Notes: generated by a model not told the origin, from the sequence alone. Shown: positions 23,224-33,266, counted from the stretch's first letter. The stretch: 64,000 nt of DNA from Pseudocercospora fijiensis CIRAD86 (GCF_000340215.1 NW_006921532.1:5922681-5986680); one strand, 5' to 3'. Translations and numbers: made by a program.

Positions 23224-24845
23224 TCAAACCCAAGTCGAAGTTCGACGACGTAAAGGATATCCATCAGGATCAACACCTTCGTCATTGAATCCCGATCTCT
23301 CCCTGCCGCGAATCCCTGCCAAGTCTCTCTCATCGTCCTCATAAGGTCTCCTCGAGCGACTTCTACCGGCAATGAACGGCTCTTGACCGTCAGCCACATC
23401 GTGGTAGGCTGGCGGAGATGGAGATGTCTCGAAAAAGGGTAGTCTTGATCCGGAAGTTATGTGTCGATGCCAGGATGGTCTCCATGCGACTGCAGGCCAC
23501 TCTCCGCCGGCGAGGATCCAGGATACGATGACGAAAAAGGTAGTCAGAGGGATGGCGACGACCCAGAACAGCCACTGGTTAGAGTTCAGGTCGCGAATGT
23601 CTTTGGTATTCATGCCCTTGGGACATCGAATCAGCGCATGTGTTTCAACTGTGCATTTAGGACTTACAAAGACGCTGGAAACGAACGACAGTGGGAGGAA
23701 GATAACAGTTACAATCTATGAGCGTCAGTCGGGTCATGACGAATGGGTAACTTCTTGGTTGGCTTGCCGTGAAGACATAGATCGCAGTCTCTCGCGACTC
23801 CTTTGCTGCACCGGTCTCTTGCTGCATCTCACGCTGCAGTCGGAGTGCTCGCAGTCGAATTTCTGACATGGCGGTCAACATGGCTTCCTGGCGGGCGATG
23901 GTCTTATCTGCCAGTTTCACTCGCGGATCCACTCCGTACAGCTGAGGAGCATCGTTACTGCCCCCAAGACCACTTGTCGACTCGGCTCCACGAAAGATAG
24001 AGTCTTGCAGTTTCATCACATCTTTCAGGTACAATGTCTCCTCGTCAAAATAGCGAAGCTTCTTCTTCAGAGACTGGTCGGTTGGATTTCTTGTCGCATC
24101 CGCCACCTGCACGAAGTGGTGTTAGCAAGGGTTGACTGACTTGAAATGTATATTTGTACAATCCGCACGCGCGCCTTTCCTGTGACATGCCCCACGAGTT
24201 TCTCCTACTCATGCGATGCGGAGATGGGCGCCTTCTCGGGCGGCCATAATAGTCGTCGTTGTGATCAACCCAGTAGTCGTCTGACGGGTTCCTGGTGCGT
24301 GCCCGTCTCTCGAAATAGCTGGCGAGCCTGGTAGGTGATCTTCTCCGCCTGAATGGAGACCTTCTGCGTCTCGGACTTTGCTGCCTTCCCGCATTCGCTG
24401 CAATTGCAGTGCTTCGACGGGCATATCGATCATCTACGGGGGCTACGGTGGGCTCATCACTCCAACTTTCAGCGGTCGAGAATGAAGAAGTATGTCGCCG
24501 CGGGGAGGACGGAAGGCGTGCCCGTCGATCAGGACTAGGACCCCCTCGACGCCGAGATACAGGAATCTCGTAGGTTCTATTCGGCTCAATGGCGACAGAC
24601 TCCGTTTCTGCGCGTGTGGGAGAGGTTCTCGACAATGTCTCTGAAGCGGCATCTGAGGTGGAGAGGGCTATGCTTGCCCCAGCTGTTGCATGATTACCAG
24701 TTCTTTCCGATGAGACTGGCGCGAACTTGACATGTCTCGACCGCTGTGAGGAGTCTGATGCAGATTCGTGCTCCGGCTCATGGACAAGGTCAACATTCTC
24801 CAGAAAGGTGTGTCGATGTCGATCAGGGGTTGTGTTGTCCTCCAT
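23224..24845 (-). CDS. CorA-like divalent-cation transporter domain with SR-rich N-terminus
   Basis: Four exons: 24845-24141, 24106-23768, 23715-23668 and 23616-23224, giving 494 residues. Residues 1-235 are a disordered Arg/Ser/Pro-rich region (SPRRRRSPFRRRRSPTR). Residues ~236-350 form a long helix (NPTDQSLKKKLRYFDEETLY to LRLQREMQQE) typical of the CorA stalk. TM1 is IVTVIFLPLSFVSSVF, followed directly by the GMN signature (GMNTKDIRDLNS) and TM2 (WLFWVVAIPLTTFFVIVSW). GMN is the Mg2+ selectivity loop of the CorA/Mrs2 family. The usual cytosolic alpha/beta domain before the stalk is missing, so transport activity is uncertain. Intron 2 has a GC donor (ACG then GCAAGC). The GMN codons sit exactly at the start of exon 4. 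Confidence 0.82.
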
Positions 24846-25480
24846 CTAAATCGGAAGGCGGCACTGCAAGATGTCCTGTGCTGGAGATTGATGTTTATCT
24901 CAGGATTTTGATGCAAAAGAACATTGCCGCAAGGCAGAAGAAGCCGATACAGCGCTCACGGCCGTGTCACCGTTATTTTTCAGCCCCATCTCCATCTCAG
25001 CTGTATGCAGTGCTAATGCAGCCAGTCTCCCGTAAACGTGGACCGTGCACACATAGCACATTCGCGACGCAATTGAACCGGAAGGATGCAAAAGCTGACC
25101 GGGAAGGGCTGGCAGTGGCATTACGAAAGCCCCACTCATGTGAATGACAGCCATGAATGACAACACCATGTTGATGGTTGAATCGTGAAGTTTAGCCGAA
25201 AAGTTGCCGCCACCGTTTCTCCCTTGTCCCTTCACCGACCTCTCTTATTACTTCGACATGAGCAATAATGCAATCGTAAGTTGGCTTTTCAAAAATGTGT
25301 CTGCTGACAAGGCTCGCTTTTGAGCCGGATTCGGGCGGCAGAGGAGGAAGAAGCAGCCGGCGTTAGACATTGGGCATTGGCTCGGAGAATTCATCGACAT
25401 GGCTCGTAATGAGTGTCGTGACTGCTTACCTACTGCACGACGGTAGAGAGGGGTAATTACGCCTCACCGCAGAAAGTCAC
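24846..25480. promoter_or_regulatory. Divergent intergenic region CorA-like / MFS
   Basis: 635 bp between two divergent start codons. No supported gene and no clear TATA box; no conserved site recognised. Confidence 0.5.
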
Positions 25481-27097
25481 ATGCAAAGCGGAAAGGCCAA
25501 ATTAGGAACTACCGCCTCCGCCGCTGCATTTATTCATCCATCTTCCCGACCTCGAATGCATTATTACACCCTGGACTCTGCAAATTCGACTTCATCCAAG
25601 ATGGGCATGGCCACTTTGGTCGAGGAACTGTCACCTTGTGAGCTTGCGACACTCCATGGACCAACATCCAAGCTGCCGGCCACAGTAGGGGCTCCAGACA
25701 ATTCACATCCCGACGACAATGTGGAAGCATCAAGCACAACGACAAGTGTGCAGCCGCTGGTCACCAAACCTCGCTTTGTAGCCATCTTCCTCGCCTTCTT
25801 CATCCAAGGCGTGAACGATTCCGTCACCGGGGCACTTCTCCCTTACATTCAAGCAAACTATCAGATCCAGTATGCCATAGCTTCTCTGGTCTTCGTTGGA
25901 AATGCAGTTGGCTTTATTGCAGCTGTGCCATTCATCCAGCTGCTGGACCGCACCTTGGGCCGCGTCAAGACCTTGATCCTGGCTGTGTGCTGCAACATCG
26001 TCGCTTACTCCATAATAATTGCTCAGCCGCCTTTTGCAGTCGTTGCAACCTGCTTTGGAATACTGGGTGAGATTGCAATCACTTGTTCGTACTGCTCAAG
26101 GCTGACGACTGGCTAGGCTTTGGCTTCTCAACCATCCTAGCTTTGGACAACTCCCTCGTTGCCAACTCCCCGAATGGCACAGTGCTTTTGGGCATCACGC
26201 AGGGCGGCTATGGCATCGGAGGCAGCGTAGCTCCACTCATGGGTACCGCCATGGCTTCCCATGGTGTGAGATGGTCTTTCTTCTACTTCATTTCTTTGGG
26301 CTTGTCCATCACCAATGCTGCACTCTTTGCATGGTCGTTCCACAATTTCGTTCCAACGCTACGCAGCACGAACTTACCATCCGGAACTGTTTCGAGGCCA
26401 AAATCGCGATCGCCAGTATTGCAAGCCATGCGAGATCGATCGGTCTTGTTTGGATCCGTCTTTGTATTTGCGTATCAGGGAGCAGAGGTGACGATATCTG
26501 GATGGGTTGTCTCTTTCCTCATCGACTACAGACATGGAGATCCGGCAAAAGTTGGATACGTGTCTGCCGGCTTCTGGGCAGGAATCACAGTCGGCCGCTT
26601 CCTGTTATGTCCACTGATCGAGAAGCTGGGAGATCGAAGGTGTATCTTCGGCCTCATCATTGTGTGGGCCGGCTTTCATTTAATAGTCTGGTTCGCACAC
26701 GATATCATTGGTGATGCTGTGGCTGTGGCAATCATAGGAGGTCTGTGCCGGCTACATGGTACTCGAGCTCGACTGACAAGGAACAACAGTGTTGTCTGGA
26801 CCAATAGCACCAATGGCAACAGGCGTATTATCCAAGCTACTCGACCCTTCGATACAAGTCACTGGAGTCGGAATGGCATGGTAAGCAACTAATCACTGTT
26901 GGTGAGAGAATATTGTTTGTCTGACATTGTCTCGCAGGAGCATTGGAAGTGGTGGAGCTGCTGTCGCTCCATTCTTGACGGGACTTCTCGCTCAGGTCTA
27001 TGGCGCTGTCGTCCTCAACCCAACCTGCATCGTTCTCTGTGCTGTCATGAATATTGCATGGTTGGCACTCCCTGGGCGTACCTGGAAGAAAGAATGA
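25481..27097 (+). CDS. MFS transporter, BSC6/fucose-permease type
   Basis: Four exons: 25481-26066, 26117-26740, 26790-26880 and 26938-27097, with GT-AG introns of 50, 49 and 57 nt and CTGAC or CTAAT branch sites. The product is 486 residues from 25481; Met at 25601 or 25607 are alternative starts. The N-terminal ~95 residues are polar. TM1 carries GVNDSVTGALLPYIQANY and loop 2-3 carries LLDRTLGRVKTL, both typical of fungal MFS carriers related to bypass-of-stop-codon protein 6 and fucose permeases. About 12 hydrophobic segments follow, ending in VLCAVMNIAWLALPGRTWKK. Plasma-membrane solute transport is expected; the substrate is unknown. It converges on the permease pseudogene. Confidence 0.85.
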
Positions 27098-28286
27098 GCT
27101 GCACTGAACTTCAAATTCGCAGCTCGAAAGGAGCCGCTGAATTTCGGCCTCGAGCGCTGTCTTCGCATCCACCCTCCCGCGCCTTTCGAAGAAACACGAC
27201 AACCAACACATTGAGAGCTCACAGCAGAACATAGCCCAGCACAATAGACAATCCGTCATTGAGTAGCGTGGGTTGCTCTAGCATTCGCGCCGCACTAAAA
27301 GATCTTGGCCATGATCTTATCTTTGTAACCCATCGGCACATCTTCTCGCAGGTGACGATAATGTTCGGTCAGGATCTCGAAGAATTCCAAGTCACTCGCG
27401 AGATCGATATCCTTTGCTCTCCGGATCTCGGTTCGCGTGATAATCTTCCAGCCTATACCAATAAGAGCAGCAAGGCCAATCTACGGGATAAAAGACCAGA
27501 ATTTGGAAATCGCGAATTTCAACTATAAACTTACAATGCCATAATTGAAGATAAACGTCGAAATGGCCCATTTGCCCTTCAAGAACACTGCATAGCCTTG
27601 CAGCCAGAGGAACAGAAAGGCCCACCCAAACGCCCAGTAGCCTGCGAAAGGCATCCAGCGGAATTTGAAGACAAGGAACTTGTCTCGATCGATGGACTGT
27701 GCTTTCATGGCTGCGTTGAAACGGATCCAAGTAAGACCCATGACTGTCCAATTGAACATTGTGGCCGCGGTGCAGAAACTTGGCAAGATGATTAGCTGAA
27801 TGAAGCGTGGTGTGCATGAAGTCGATTCTTGAATTGACTTACTTCATCAGCCAATTCAAAACTTTCGCGCTGCCTGATCCTAGAGACAGGTATGCCAGCA
27901 AGCATAGCGTGATGACGGCGATCACGGCCAAGTAAGGAGTTCCTCTGAGGAAATTGTCAGTGCCAGGCCTCGAATGCAGACACAGATCAGATCAGCGTGC
28001 CTTTTGTTGACGCGACGTAGGATTTTGGGAGCATGGCCTTCGAGGGCAAGAGCGTGGAGGCTGCGCGATGCGTTGAAAGTGTAAGCGTTGCCAGCGGAGG
28101 TGATGGACGTTAGGAGGTCAGTCGTTGAGACAAACGAAGTCATTCCATCCCGCGGCCACACCCAGCGCGGGATCGACCATTCGACCTGCCAAGCGAATGG
28201 AAGATCCATCCAGCGGGAACATGGCTACAATCTCAGCTTCTGCAGGCTATAAAGTATCCGTAGACCCGCGGTACAGGTCAGGATAG

Positions 28287-29247
28287 CCGAGCGAAGCCGG
28301 AGGCGAGCAGTGGATAACAATCTAGTCTTGTACTATTATTAAGCTAATTCACTTATCGTTGCAAGCTATTGGTACCCTCTATGCAACTTAGGCTGCGTCG
28401 GTATGCGCAAGTCGAATACAGGATAAAAATGGTGAGCTGAAAGGTCAGCGAAGCGACCTTAAGCATATAAGTGAAGGCCCCGGACTGAGCGCAGTTACAA
28501 TTATACTCAGTTTACGTAAGCCATTGGTACCCTCTGCGTAACGCATGCTGAATAGGCTTGTTATCGCAAGCCATTGGCACCCTTTGGAATCGCAAGCTAT
28601 TAGTACCCTCTGCGCGATGTATGCTAAATAGGCTTGTCAGTTAGCCTTATATTAGCTGTATATACGCCATGAGCGATCGCGACTATAAAGTAGAACCTGA
28701 GGCAGAGGTTATATGTTTTCGCCTTGTTTCGACCAATGAGAGGCTACGCTAGATTTGTATTAGGTCCGCTCTGAATGCTAAAGCCCCTATTATACTATAG
28801 AACACTGCACCTTCCGAGACACACACATTCACCTGCTACGTTATGCTAAGTCCGTCTGATTGTAACTGCGCTCAGTCCCCTCGAAATCGACTTCCGCAAT
28901 AACTCGTCGCAAGCTCCTCGTATTGCTACAGCCGATTTCTTCGGGGCCTTCACTTAATAAGCGCGTACGTGTGTTGTATGTGCGTGTCGAAGGTTGCTAT
29001 TGTTACAACAATAGTTGTTGGTGACGTAAAGGTTGCTAGGGCCTAAGGTTGCAGTTACGTGTAGGGGACATCTTTTCTACCAATGAGAGGCCTAGAATGC
29101 TTTTGTATAGGCGCATATTTAGACTCAACCCCTACGCTAGCAGACAGCAACACGCCTTCCACGCAGTAGAAGGCTACCTACCTACACCTTGAACCTGCCA
29201 AGACTGATTGTTATCCGCCGCTCGCCTACTGTTTTGGCTTCGCTCGG
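28287..29247. mobile_element. 961-bp non-autonomous element with terminal inverted repeats
   Basis: The left end at 28287-28330 and the inverted right end at 29199-29247 share CCGAGCGAAGCC, AGGCGAGC, GGATAACAATC and AGTCTTG in the same order; the right arm has AAAACAGT where the left has GG. There is no transposase frame. Internal repeats include GCAAGCYATTGGTACCCTCT in several versions. The flanks show only a weak possible target duplication (TCAGGATAG against TCAGCAATG). It lies inside a permease intron: donor GTGAGC at 29294 and acceptor CTGCAG ending at 28240 frame it, leaving a 94-nt intron without the insert. It is probably a MITE-like DNA element. Confidence 0.75.
28468..28957. repeat. 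Nested inverted repeat inside the TIR element
   Basis: The left arm at 28468-28500 reads TAAGTGAAGGCCCC then ACTGAGCGCAGTTACA. The right arm holds the inverted halves at 28861-28876 and 28943-28956, separated by about 65 bp of unrelated sequence that includes TCGAAATCG and CGATTTCTTCGG. This gives an element-in-element or asymmetric foldback structure. Confidence 0.65.
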
Positions 29248-29625
29248 ATCAGCAATGGATCCCGGTCGAAATCAGGGCGACTCGAAATGCTCACGACCAT
29301 GCGATATCGATAGAACTACAGTCATCCAGAACAAGAAAGCGAAGAGCAGGCAGACTGGGCCGGATGGCACACCAGCGGCAATCGCAACGAACAGCGCTTT
29401 GTCGATCATCAGTAGGAGTTGAATCGACCGCGTCAAAGCGACTCACGCGCCGATGGATCCTGCAATGGAAGCCCATTGGATTTGTCTTGGATTAAGACGA
29501 CGATGATTCACGGGGGACTTTAGGAGCGCCTCTCGATCGGTTTCCTGCCGTTGCCGTCTTGCGAGCCATCCGAACGGCTCGTGGTCTTGAAAAGCTATCG
29601 GTAAGTCGTGCAGCGCCTGATGCAT

Positions 29626-30084
29626 TTCGCAGCCACACCTACGTCGATTGCCGTGCCATTCTCCAATGATGTCTCGTGGATCACCTCGACATGTTTCTTC
29701 TCTTCGTCATCGACATGTTTCTCAGGACCCGCTGATCTTACTTGTTATTGAGTTGATTTAGGCATGGCGAAACCCGGCAGTTCGTTATCTCGCACCGCTT
29801 GCTGGGAAGGTCCAAGCATGAGAGTTCAGGCACGGGTGTGGTTCTCCGGACCGGTTGGTTGGGTGGTTGCATCGTGCACTGCGTCACGACTCTCACTCAC
29901 GAGCTCTCAGGCCGGTATCTCAGTTCGCATGGTCTTTGCCTATCGATTCCCAATTGCTGGAGAGTGTGAGCCGCGATGGCGAGGAGTCGTCGCCGTGTGA
30001 TTTCTGCGCTGAACACGTGATGGTTTTTTTTTTAATTTACATTCAAATCGAACGCTCCATCTTCTATTTCTATCCAAACGTTGA
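29626..30084. other. Intergenic, 5' flank of the permease relic
   Basis: Former promoter side of the permease and 3' side of the RALF locus. Frames here have no protein-like features. Contains an A/T homopolymer run near 30026. Confidence 0.5.
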
Positions 30085-30185
30085 AGCAATTCCTGAAATT
30101 CTGCATCCTGCAAACGCCTCACACTCATGCAGATCATTCATTCGTAGATGCCCCAGGATGGCAGTTCATCCAGTAGTTGCCCATA
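30085..30185 (-). pseudogene. Decayed partial copy of the RALF-like exon 2
   Basis: About 100 bp are a diverged direct duplicate of 30275-30375, the end of the intact RALF-like gene. The block encoding WMNCHPGA is preserved, but the frame then meets stop codons and the last Cys codons are lost. It lies 190 bp downstream of the intact copy on the same strand. Three copies of ATGCAAACGTCTCTT fill 30205-30260 between the two. Confidence 0.75.
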
Positions 30186-30285
30186 CTGACTACATGGACA
30201 CGCCAATGCAAATGTCTCTTGTCATGCAAACGTCTCTTTCCATGCAAACGTCTCTTCCCATCCATGCAAACATCAAAGCAATTTC

Positions 30286-30693
30286 TCAACTCCTGCACTG
30301 TGTAACCGCATTACACGCATGCTGATAATCGTTCGCGTATGCCCCAGGATGGCAGTTCATCCAAGAGTCGTTCCTTCTGTCGCAAGGAATGCAATCTCTT
30401 TTCAGAGCAGCGTAGATGATGTATCGAACCGACCCGTCCTGCAAGTGCACAATAATCTGATCATCATCCTTGTAGTTCAGCGTTTTGAGGATAGCAACAA
30501 TAGATGCAGGGACACTGGCTGGTATAGGGACGGGATCTTTGACTATATTGCAACAACGTCGTTAGTCTACGCCTTCCGAAGTAGTGGAATGTCTCGGTGT
30601 TGGTGACCTACCAGGAGAATAAGTCTGAGCAATTGGATTGCTGAAGACGAACAATGGCAAGGCCAGGAAAGCCGCGATCTGGATTGAACGCAT
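30286..30693 (-). CDS. RALF-like secreted peptide precursor
   Basis: Two exons, 30693-30612 and 30542-30286. The 69-nt intron runs from GTAGGT to AATATAG with a GACTAAC branch site, phase 1. The 112-residue precursor has a signal peptide (MRSIQIAAFLALPLFVFSNP), a ~50-residue linker and a C-terminal domain matching rapid alkalinization factors: YIIYAAL (plant YISY-x-L), CIPCDRR (plant VPCSRRG), WMNCHPGAYANDY (plant YYNCRPGAxANPY) and the final Cys pair ACNAVTQCRS (plant GCSxIxRCRR). All four canonical Cys are present, plus one extra Cys two residues before the first. Plant RALFs act through FERONIA-type receptors and raise apoplastic pH; homologues are known in some plant-pathogenic fungi such as Fusarium oxysporum. 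A role as host mimic is inferred. The start was fixed by the signal peptide. Confidence 0.87.
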
Positions 30694-31637
30694 CGTCGTA
30701 TGTAAATAAATCGTAGGCGGTGTGATAGAAGTCTTAATCCCGGATGGTTGATTGCTGTACACTCTACATTTTTCGAGTAGGCGGCGAAGATAAGGACTTA
30801 TAAAGTAGTTCGAAGTGACAAAATAAAACAAGAGCTGGGGCGAGGGGTGACGTCAGTTCCGCAAAAACGTCTGTGCCAACCTATATAAAGCAGATTGGAC
30901 TAACCAGGTCGCTCAAATCTTATTCAGCACAGGGGAAACTTCTATTTATGATCCTGGGATAGGCGCGGACCCTTCTCTCTGCCCTTTATTATTAAACAGA
31001 CCCCTAATATAACATTCCCAGGAAGTTGACTCATTAGCGTTAGACAAGCGAGGCGAGCTTGCGAGCGATGTATGTACAGTAAGTACTCGGAGTAGCGAGG
31101 TACGGGCGACAGCGACGATGTGCGATGCCCGAGCGCGTGAAGCACTGCCCCTACAAAAGATGGTATCTTTCTTTTCCTCGACGAACGAGCCTAAGGCGAG
31201 AGTGTTATGCAGATCGTACGGAGATTCATTTATTAGTATTACTAACAAGAAAATGATAGAGAGCTGGGGCTCGGGCGGGTAGCTAAGGCTCGGTTCAAAG
31301 GCCAGGGCCCTTCTCTATAATATTACTCTCGTGGTTGAAATTACACCCTCTTGCACAGTTTCGGGGCACGCCTTTTTAGCTTTTCGAGCCTGTCTTGCGC
31401 CTGGGTAGTAGGTACCAGAATTGTGGTGTGTTCCGTCGGTTCTTGACGGAGGGTGTAGCCAAAGATACGCAAATGTGATATCCTTGCCGTGGACCTCGCC
31501 TGGTTCTTGGCCGAAAGCCTTGATCGTAACGCTACAACCTCCAATACGATCTGCATCAACACCAGGTTCTCCCACAATGAGGGACCAGATATTTTTGTTT
31601 TGCATAGATAGAGCCTGCTCCAACTATTATCCTGGTC
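30694..31637. other. Intergenic, repeat-like and promoter sequence
   Basis: 5' flank of the RALF-like gene. CTATATAAAG occurs at 30881-30890 and, on the minus strand, CTTTATAAG about 100 nt before the RALF ATG. AGAGCTGGGGCK occurs twice (near 30831 and 31259), about 430 bp apart, hinting at an old insertion. A 102-codon minus-strand frame (31315-31623) contains KDITFAYLWLHPP but I cannot assign it. Confidence 0.45.
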
Positions 31638-31769
31638 ATGCCTTCTCCACTCGTTACTATTAATGCCTATGAGCCGCTTGATACGATCCTCGATATCGTC
31701 GCACGAGACGGGGGTGTGATCGTTGCAAACTTGCTGTCAAAGGAACTATTCGCGGATGACTCGAGGTAG
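31638..31769 (+). pseudogene. PhyH-like dioxygenase N-terminal fragment
   Basis: A 43-codon frame from an ATG: MPSPLVTINAYEPLDTILDI then VARDGGVIVANLLSKELFAD, ending in DDSR and TAG. The pattern of a leading helix followed by DGGVIVANLLS resembles the start of phytanoyl-CoA dioxygenase family proteins in fungi. Nothing downstream continues the fold; the ACC-synthase-like gene starts 103 bp later in a different frame. It is therefore likely a truncated relic. Confidence 0.55.
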
Positions 31770-31872
31770 TTCTAGACGTAGTTCTATACTCGAGCCTCGG
31801 CGTCCTTCCTCTGCCAAGACTCGGGAGGCATCGGGCAGCATCTCACCCTCCAAACACTTCGTAATAACAGCG

Positions 31873-33204
31873 ATGATGGGCGAAGCTGCGCCAACGGAGA
31901 GCGTGCCATATCTGTCGGACCGGGTGAAAGACAATCTCAAGCCGAATCAACTCGCGGAAGTACGAGCTTGGTGTTATGACAAGCAATATGACGCGGTCAC
32001 AAATCCAGATGGAGTCGTTGCACTGGCTATCGCTGAGAACAAGCTGATGCGAGATGAAATCGCGAGACATGTCAATGAGCACTTCAACATCGATCCATGG
32101 CACTTGACTTATGGAGAAGGGCCTGCGGGGACTGCCGCTCTGCGTGGACATATCGCATCCGATGTGAACGAGGTCTTCCATCCATCAGCACCAATCCACG
32201 CGAATCACATATGCGTGTGCAATGGGGCCGGCTCAGCCGTGAGCAATTTCTGCTTCTGCGTTGGCGAGCCGGGCGACGGCATTCTTCTCAGCAAGCCGCT
32301 CTACACCGGCTTCTTCGGCGACATCGAACATGGCTCGAAGTTCAAGCTGGTCCAAGTAGCAACGGAAGGCGTTGATCCGCTCAGTGCCGACGCTGTCCGC
32401 CTCTATGAGAAGACTCTTCACGACGCCGAAGCATCCGGCACGAAGATCCGAGCAATTCTCCTTGCAAATCCTCACAACCCACTTGGACGGCCATACAGCA
32501 AGGAAGCACTGGCTGCCTTCTGCCGATTCTGCGACAAATATAACATCCATCTCCTATCCGATGAAGTCTATGCCCAATCCTGGTTCCCCAGTAAAGACTT
32601 CCCTGAACCGGAGCCTTTTGTTAGTATCCTCAGTCTTGAGCTGAAAAAGTACATCAATCCAGCATTGGTCCATGTGATTTATGCGATGAGCAAGGACTTG
32701 TGTGCAAACGGCATTCGTGTGGGTTGCCTCATTTCTCCTTTCAATGACGGGCTTCTGTCGGCATTCAAGTCGATCTCGCGCTTTACCAGAGCTAGTCAGC
32801 TTGCCGAGCAAGTGTGGCTCGGTCTTTTCGAAGATCGACCTTTCCTGGACTGGTACTTTCCTGAGATGAGACGCCGACTGGCAGATGCCTATGCGTATAC
32901 AACAGGAAGACTTGAGGAGGAGAGGATCCCATATATTCCTGCTTCTACTGGTGTGTGCGTTTGGATTGATCTTAGTGAATACTTGGATCACAATACTCAA
33001 GCTTCGGAGCTGACTTTAGCCTGGAGGCTTGCAAAAGCCGGCGTGTGGATTGCGATGGGCGCAACGTTTGGATCGGAAAGGCATGGTAACTATCGTATTA
33101 CCTTTGCAACACCGCGCGCCGATCTTGAGCTGGGGCTTGATCGGCTATTCAGAATACTGGGCGACGTACGCGGAGAACGAAAGCTATTGAACGAACATGC
33201 ATAG
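31873..33204 (+). CDS. ACC-synthase-like PLP-dependent aminotransferase (class I/II)
   Basis: An intronless product of 443 residues from the Met at 31873; the frame is open to 31723, but that extension overlaps the dioxygenase fragment. Fold type I landmarks in order: AIAENKLM near residue 40, LTYGEGPAGTAALRGHIA near 80, NPHNPLGRPYS near 200, the LLSDEVYAQSWF aspartate near 235, the PLP-binding lysine in IYAMSKDLCANGIRVGCL near 285, and the substrate-binding Arg in GNYRITFATPR near 405. The SKDL-x-x-NG-RVG context is that of ACC synthases and ACS-like fungal enzymes. Plant ACC synthase makes the ethylene precursor; many fungal homologues act instead in secondary metabolism or have other lyase or transaminase roles, so the reaction is not settled. 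It lies 1.2 kb from the RALF-like gene. Confidence 0.85.
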   Translation: MMGEAAPTESVPYLSDRVKDNLKPNQLAEVRAWCYDKQYDAVTNPDGVVALAIAENKLMRDEIARHVNEHFNIDPWHLTYGEGPAGTAALRGHIASDVNEVFHPSAPIHANHICVCNGAGSAVSNFCFCVGEPGDGILLSKPLYTGFFGDIEHGSKFKLVQVATEGVDPLSADAVRLYEKTLHDAEASGTKIRAILLANPHNPLGRPYSKEALAAFCRFCDKYNIHLLSDEVYAQSWFPSKDFPEPEPFVSILSLELKKYINPALVHVIYAMSKDLCANGIRVGCLISPFNDGLLSAFKSISRFTRASQLAEQVWLGLFEDRPFLDWYFPEMRRRLADAYAYTTGRLEEERIPYIPASTGVCVWIDLSEYLDHNTQASELTLAWRLAKAGVWIAMGATFGSERHGNYRITFATPRADLELGLDRLFRILGDVRGERKLLNEHA

Positions 33205-33266
33205 CCAGGTACCGACCGAAAACATAGGATTATTGTTGCTCTGCACTACGGTCCTGAGATTGGCCC

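Larger units (their letters stand above)
27295..29625 (-). pseudogene. Amino-acid permease relic, internally deleted and carrying a TIR element
   Basis: Segments in order on the minus strand: N-terminus with LNPRQIQWASIAGSIGA (near 29460-29510); ALFVAIAAGVPSGPVCLLFA (to 29295); an intron holding the element at 28287-29247; QAEIVAMFPLDGSSIRLAGR (from 28239) to AAGWNDF; then a jump to LLTSITSAGNAYTFNASRSL, GTPYLAVIAVITLCLLAYLS, FCTAATMFNWTVMGLTWIRF and a C-terminus ending ILTEHYRHLREDVPMGYKDK then IMAKIF. The order matches fungal yeast-type amino-acid permeases. About 200 residues between TM3 and the SAGNAYTF segment are gone in a gap of ~35 nt, with a frame change. The first intron also does not join in frame. 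The C-terminal third looks intact, so decay seems recent. Confidence 0.85.

Noticed and set aside
31723..31872. Fifty extra N-terminal residues on the ACC-synthase-like protein
   Set aside because: The extension is Ser/Arg-rich, unlike family members, and overlaps the dioxygenase fragment in another frame.
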